Shown one piece after another: positions 61,790-64,000 of a DNA stretch of 64,000 bases. Both the position numbers and the translations under genes were made by a program. Position 1 is the first letter of the stretch. Each line of letters opens with the position of its first letter. The stretch covers positions 72,449 to 136,448 of the forward strand of contig CAVXNC010000009.1 of the NCBI GenBank assembly GCA_963762865.1. Reading direction: 5' to 3'. The notes below the pieces were generated by a model. It saw nothing but the letters and a program-made list of their open reading frames with translations. It was not told where the DNA came from and did no database searches. The stretch is from DATHAP01 sp963762865. GTDB taxonomy: Bacteria > Actinomycetota > Actinomycetes > JACCUZ01.

Positions 61790-62707
61790 GACCACACCTC
61801 TTCGGCCGCTGGACGCTCCGCCGGGCCGGACTCCTGGATCAGTCGGAAGAAGGCCTGCTCCAGGTCGGCCGTCCCCACCAGACCGTGCAGCACGATCCCG
61901 TGCTGCCCCGCGAGCTCCCCCACCTGCTCGGGTGTCGCGTCCACGGCCAACCCCTCGTCCGTACGGCGGTACGGGAGGTCCGCCGCGTCGAGGGCGGCGC
62001 AGAGCCGGTCCTGGTGCGGGGTCCGCACCATCGAGCCGACACCCGCCTCAGCGCGCAGGGCGGCAAGGGAAGAGGACCGGAGCAGTCGCCCGTGAGCCAG
62101 GACGAGCACGTGGTCCGCGATCAGCTCGACCTCACTCAGCGCATGGCTGGACAGGAGCACGGTGCGACCCTCGTCCGCGAGCCGACGCACGTAGCCGCGC
62201 AACCACCGCACGCCCGGCGGGTCGAGTCCGTTCGTCGGCTCGTCCAGAACGAGCACTGCCGGGTCGCCCAGCATCGCCGCGGCTATCCCCAGCCGTTGGC
62301 GCATCCCGAGGGAGAACCCCCCAACCCGCCGACGCGCGTCCGAGGCCAGCCCGGTCTCGGCCAGCACGCGCTCGCACGCGTCCGGTGCCAGCCTGGACGC
62401 GGTCGCGAGGATCCGTAGATGGTCGAGCGCGGTACGCCCGGGGTGGTAGCCCGATGCCTCGAGAACCGCACCGACCTGGCGGGCCGGGTCTGGGAGGTCG
62501 TCGTACCGCTTGCCGCCGAATTGTCGCGACTCCGCTGTCCGGGGCCACGAGCCCGAGCAGCATCCGCAACGCGGTGGTCTTGCCTGCGCCATTGGGTCCG
62601 AGCAGGGCCGTTACCTGGCCAGGCAACGCCACCGCGCGGACGTCATCGACGGCCAGCACCTCCCCGAAGGACTTGGTGAGGCCGTTCAACTCGATGGCGC
62701 CTGTCAC
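61786..62707 (-). CDS. ABC transporter ATP-binding protein, one frameshift
   Basis: 306 residues after correction. Walker A LLGPNGAGKTTALRML, signature FSLGMRQRLGIAAAML, Walker B VLVLDEPTNGLDPPG and H-loop LLSSHALSEVELI are all present. Around 62521 an extra A separates PDSGVAT from FGGKRYDDLPDPA. The start GTG 62707 (VTGAIELNGLTKSFGEV) is the natural N-terminus. Type DrrA/CcmA-like, working with the downstream permease. Confidence 0.88.
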
Positions 62708-62860
62708 GATCCTTCTCCATCGCGGCCAGACCACTCCAGACTCGGCCTGCGGCGCTCCATGGGCGCTGAACCAGGTAGGCCTCCACCGGTGGGCACCGCG
62801 GGCGCTGTCGAACGCTTCACATTCGGACGCTAGCCCCGCCACATGCTCAGGGCGGCTGTT

Positions 62861-62877
62861 GTTTCCGTTTCGGAAAC
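62861..62877. promoter_or_regulatory. Perfect palindrome upstream of the ABC operon
   Basis: GTTTCCG-TTT-CGGAAAC, extendable by one T-A pair on each side, lies 9 nt after the lysR stop and 154 nt before the ABC ATPase start. Symmetry and AT-rich context suggest an operator (TetR- or PadR-type size); a lysR terminator is the alternative. Confidence 0.55.
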
Positions 62878-62886
62878 AGGTGCCTG

Positions 62887-63807
62887 TCAGGACAGCGCCG
62901 ACCGAGTGATCGAGTCTGTGAAATCGGTCATCAGATCGATCGCAGTCAGCAGCGCTGGGCGGTCATCGCCGCGGCGCCGGTGCGCGTGGTACCAACTTGC
63001 TGGAACGCCGATCAGCCCCACCCGTTGGAGCTCGGGAGGCAGGTTCCCGGTGAGTGCCAACGGCACCACGGTCACCTCGCGTCCGCGGAGGATGCGCTGG
63101 GCGACATGCGCTGTGTTCGAGGCATTGATCGGAACCAATGTTGCCTCCTCGAGCGGCCGAACGTCGGCGAGGATGAAGGGCTGCATGTACTCGTCGGGCA
63201 AGTCAGGGCTGTAGATCATCGGCAGCCGCGCGAACTCGTGCACCTCCACGGCGCGCTTGAAGGCCAGCGGATGCGTTGCGCCGACCAGCCCGACACGATG
63301 AATCTCCGAGAGCCGGGTCGAGGTGACGTCGGGACTGGAGGAGGGACCGAACGTCAGGACCACATCGACGTCACCCGCAAGCAGGGCTGGGGTCAGTTCC
63401 GGGAATGCCGTCCGTACCGATTCGATGCCTACGTCGGGGTGAGCGTGCTGTAGCGCCAGTTCGAGCGTCGCAAGCGCTTGAGGCATCAGTGGCGCCACGA
63501 CACCGACGCCGGCCGGTACGGCGAGCCGTAGCGTTTCGACGGGTGCGCCCGTCGCCGCGGTCTTGGCGGCCTGGGCAGCGTGTAGCAACTGCGGGGCGAA
63601 CTGCACGAAACGCCGACCGGCAGGCGTGAGTCCCGCGTAGCCGGCAGTGTCGCGTTCGATCAGCGGGACGCCCACCGCGGCCTCAAGCCTCTTGATGCGT
63701 TTTGTCAACGCGGACGTCGAAACCCCGAGCTTGTCGGCCGCGCGCCCAAAGTGTCGCGAGTCCGTCACGGCGATGAAGCTCTCGACGGCAGTCAGGTCGA
63801 GATCCAT
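62887..63807 (-). CDS. LysR-family transcriptional regulator
   Basis: 306 residues. N-terminal winged helix FIAVTDSRHFGRAADKLGVS, TSALTKRIKRLEAAVGVPLI; C-terminal periplasmic-binding-like effector domain from LRLAVPAGVGVVAPLMPQ to the C-terminus. ATG 63807. Its divergent partner would start beyond the right edge. GC content here is lower than in neighbouring housekeeping genes. Confidence 0.9.
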   Translation of the reverse strand: MDLDLTAVESFIAVTDSRHFGRAADKLGVSTSALTKRIKRLEAAVGVPLIERDTAGYAGLTPAGRRFVQFAPQLLHAAQAAKTAATGAPVETLRLAVPAGVGVVAPLMPQALATLELALQHAHPDVGIESVRTAFPELTPALLAGDVDVVLTFGPSSSPDVTSTRLSEIHRVGLVGATHPLAFKRAVEVHEFARLPMIYSPDLPDEYMQPFILADVRPLEEATLVPINASNTAHVAQRILRGREVTVVPLALTGNLPPELQRVGLIGVPASWYHAHRRRGDDRPALLTAIDLMTDFTDSITRSALS

Positions 63808-63915
63808 GGCAGCGATCGTCCCATTCGGCTCATTCGGCGTCTACGAAAGTGCACTCATCGCCCAGGCGTCGAGAGGACACTCGTCATCCAGGACGACTGA
63901 AGATCTGTCGCATAC

Positions 63916-63980
63916 GGAACCGGTGTTGTTCCTATGGGAGCCCCATCACCTGACGTCTCCGCACACACGCACCCGTCAGG
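63916..63980. promoter_or_regulatory. Inverted repeats upstream of lysR
   Basis: GGAAC-N7-GTTCC at 63916-63932 is flanked by ATA/TAT and has LysR-box size, 109 nt before the lysR ATG. A second repeat, CCTGACG (63949-63955) and CGTCAGG (63974-63980), follows. The last 190 nt of the window hold no gene I can support. Confidence 0.4.
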
Positions 63981-64000
63981 CGAGGGGGCAAAACGCGCGC

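Overview
The window is about 70% or more GC, with short intergenic gaps, frequent GTG starts and genes chained through ATGA/GTGA overlaps. Together with families such as DUF5302, DUF6986, MEDS-HATPase anti-sigma factors, class II HelD and a PGM1-type ligase, this points to a high-GC actinomycete (Nocardioidaceae-, Geodermatophilaceae- or Frankiales-like; genus not resolvable by eye). I see no rRNA, tRNA, CRISPR array, transposase or phage gene.

Layout. (1) 1-9160, minus strand: a tightly coupled purine/ureide operon: xanthine dehydrogenase (FAD, 2Fe-2S and Mo subunits) with an 8-oxoguanine deaminase between subunit genes, then allantoinase, allantoicase, a DUF6986-UraD fusion and the start of uraH. 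(2) 9209-11150: MEDS-HATPase anti-sigma factor, small membrane protein, permuted papain-like hydrolase. (3) 11286-20455, plus strand: glycerate kinase, malate synthase, glycolate oxidase GlcDEF, a frameshifted LctP-type permease and an Nramp fragment. Regions 1 and 3 meet at glyoxylate: ureides and glycolate are both turned into it, and malate synthase and glycerate kinase assimilate the products. (4) 20.6-25.4 kb: RsbW-like kinase, MarR plus DHA2 exporter with an ATGCAT operator, DUF72, a MerB-like protein. (5) 25.4-27.1 kb: scrambled remnants (pterin dehydratase/VOC, two DHFR-family 3' ends, LURP-one). (6) 27.1-31.1 kb: adenylate kinase, an M20 amidohydrolase coupled to hutF, a charged coiled-coil protein. 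(7) 31.2-44.2 kb: decayed formate dehydrogenase, EamA transporter, PGM1-like ligase, cell-wall amidase, MFS, aldo/keto reductase, HelD, FUSC protein.

(8) 44.4-57.4 kb is the most striking part: a tandem-domain class III nucleotide cyclase with AAA and TPR modules, then three MFS proteins each carrying a C-terminal cyclic-nucleotide-binding domain (one also carries a patatin lipase), and an MBL-fold hydrolase that could be the phosphodiesterase. It reads as a self-contained cNMP-controlled membrane transport/lipid module. (9) 57.3-64 kb: TesB, SURF1, DUF3817, TylF-type methyltransferase, ABC-2 exporter and a LysR regulator.

Sequence quality. Many otherwise intact genes (allB, glcF twice, DUF72, eamA, PGM1-like, amidase, ABC ATPase) are each broken by exactly one extra base, usually in a short C/G run. 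That looks more like sequencing error than biology. The lctP, fdh, LURP-one/DHFR and 48.4-49.4 kb loci carry many lesions and may be real pseudogenes.
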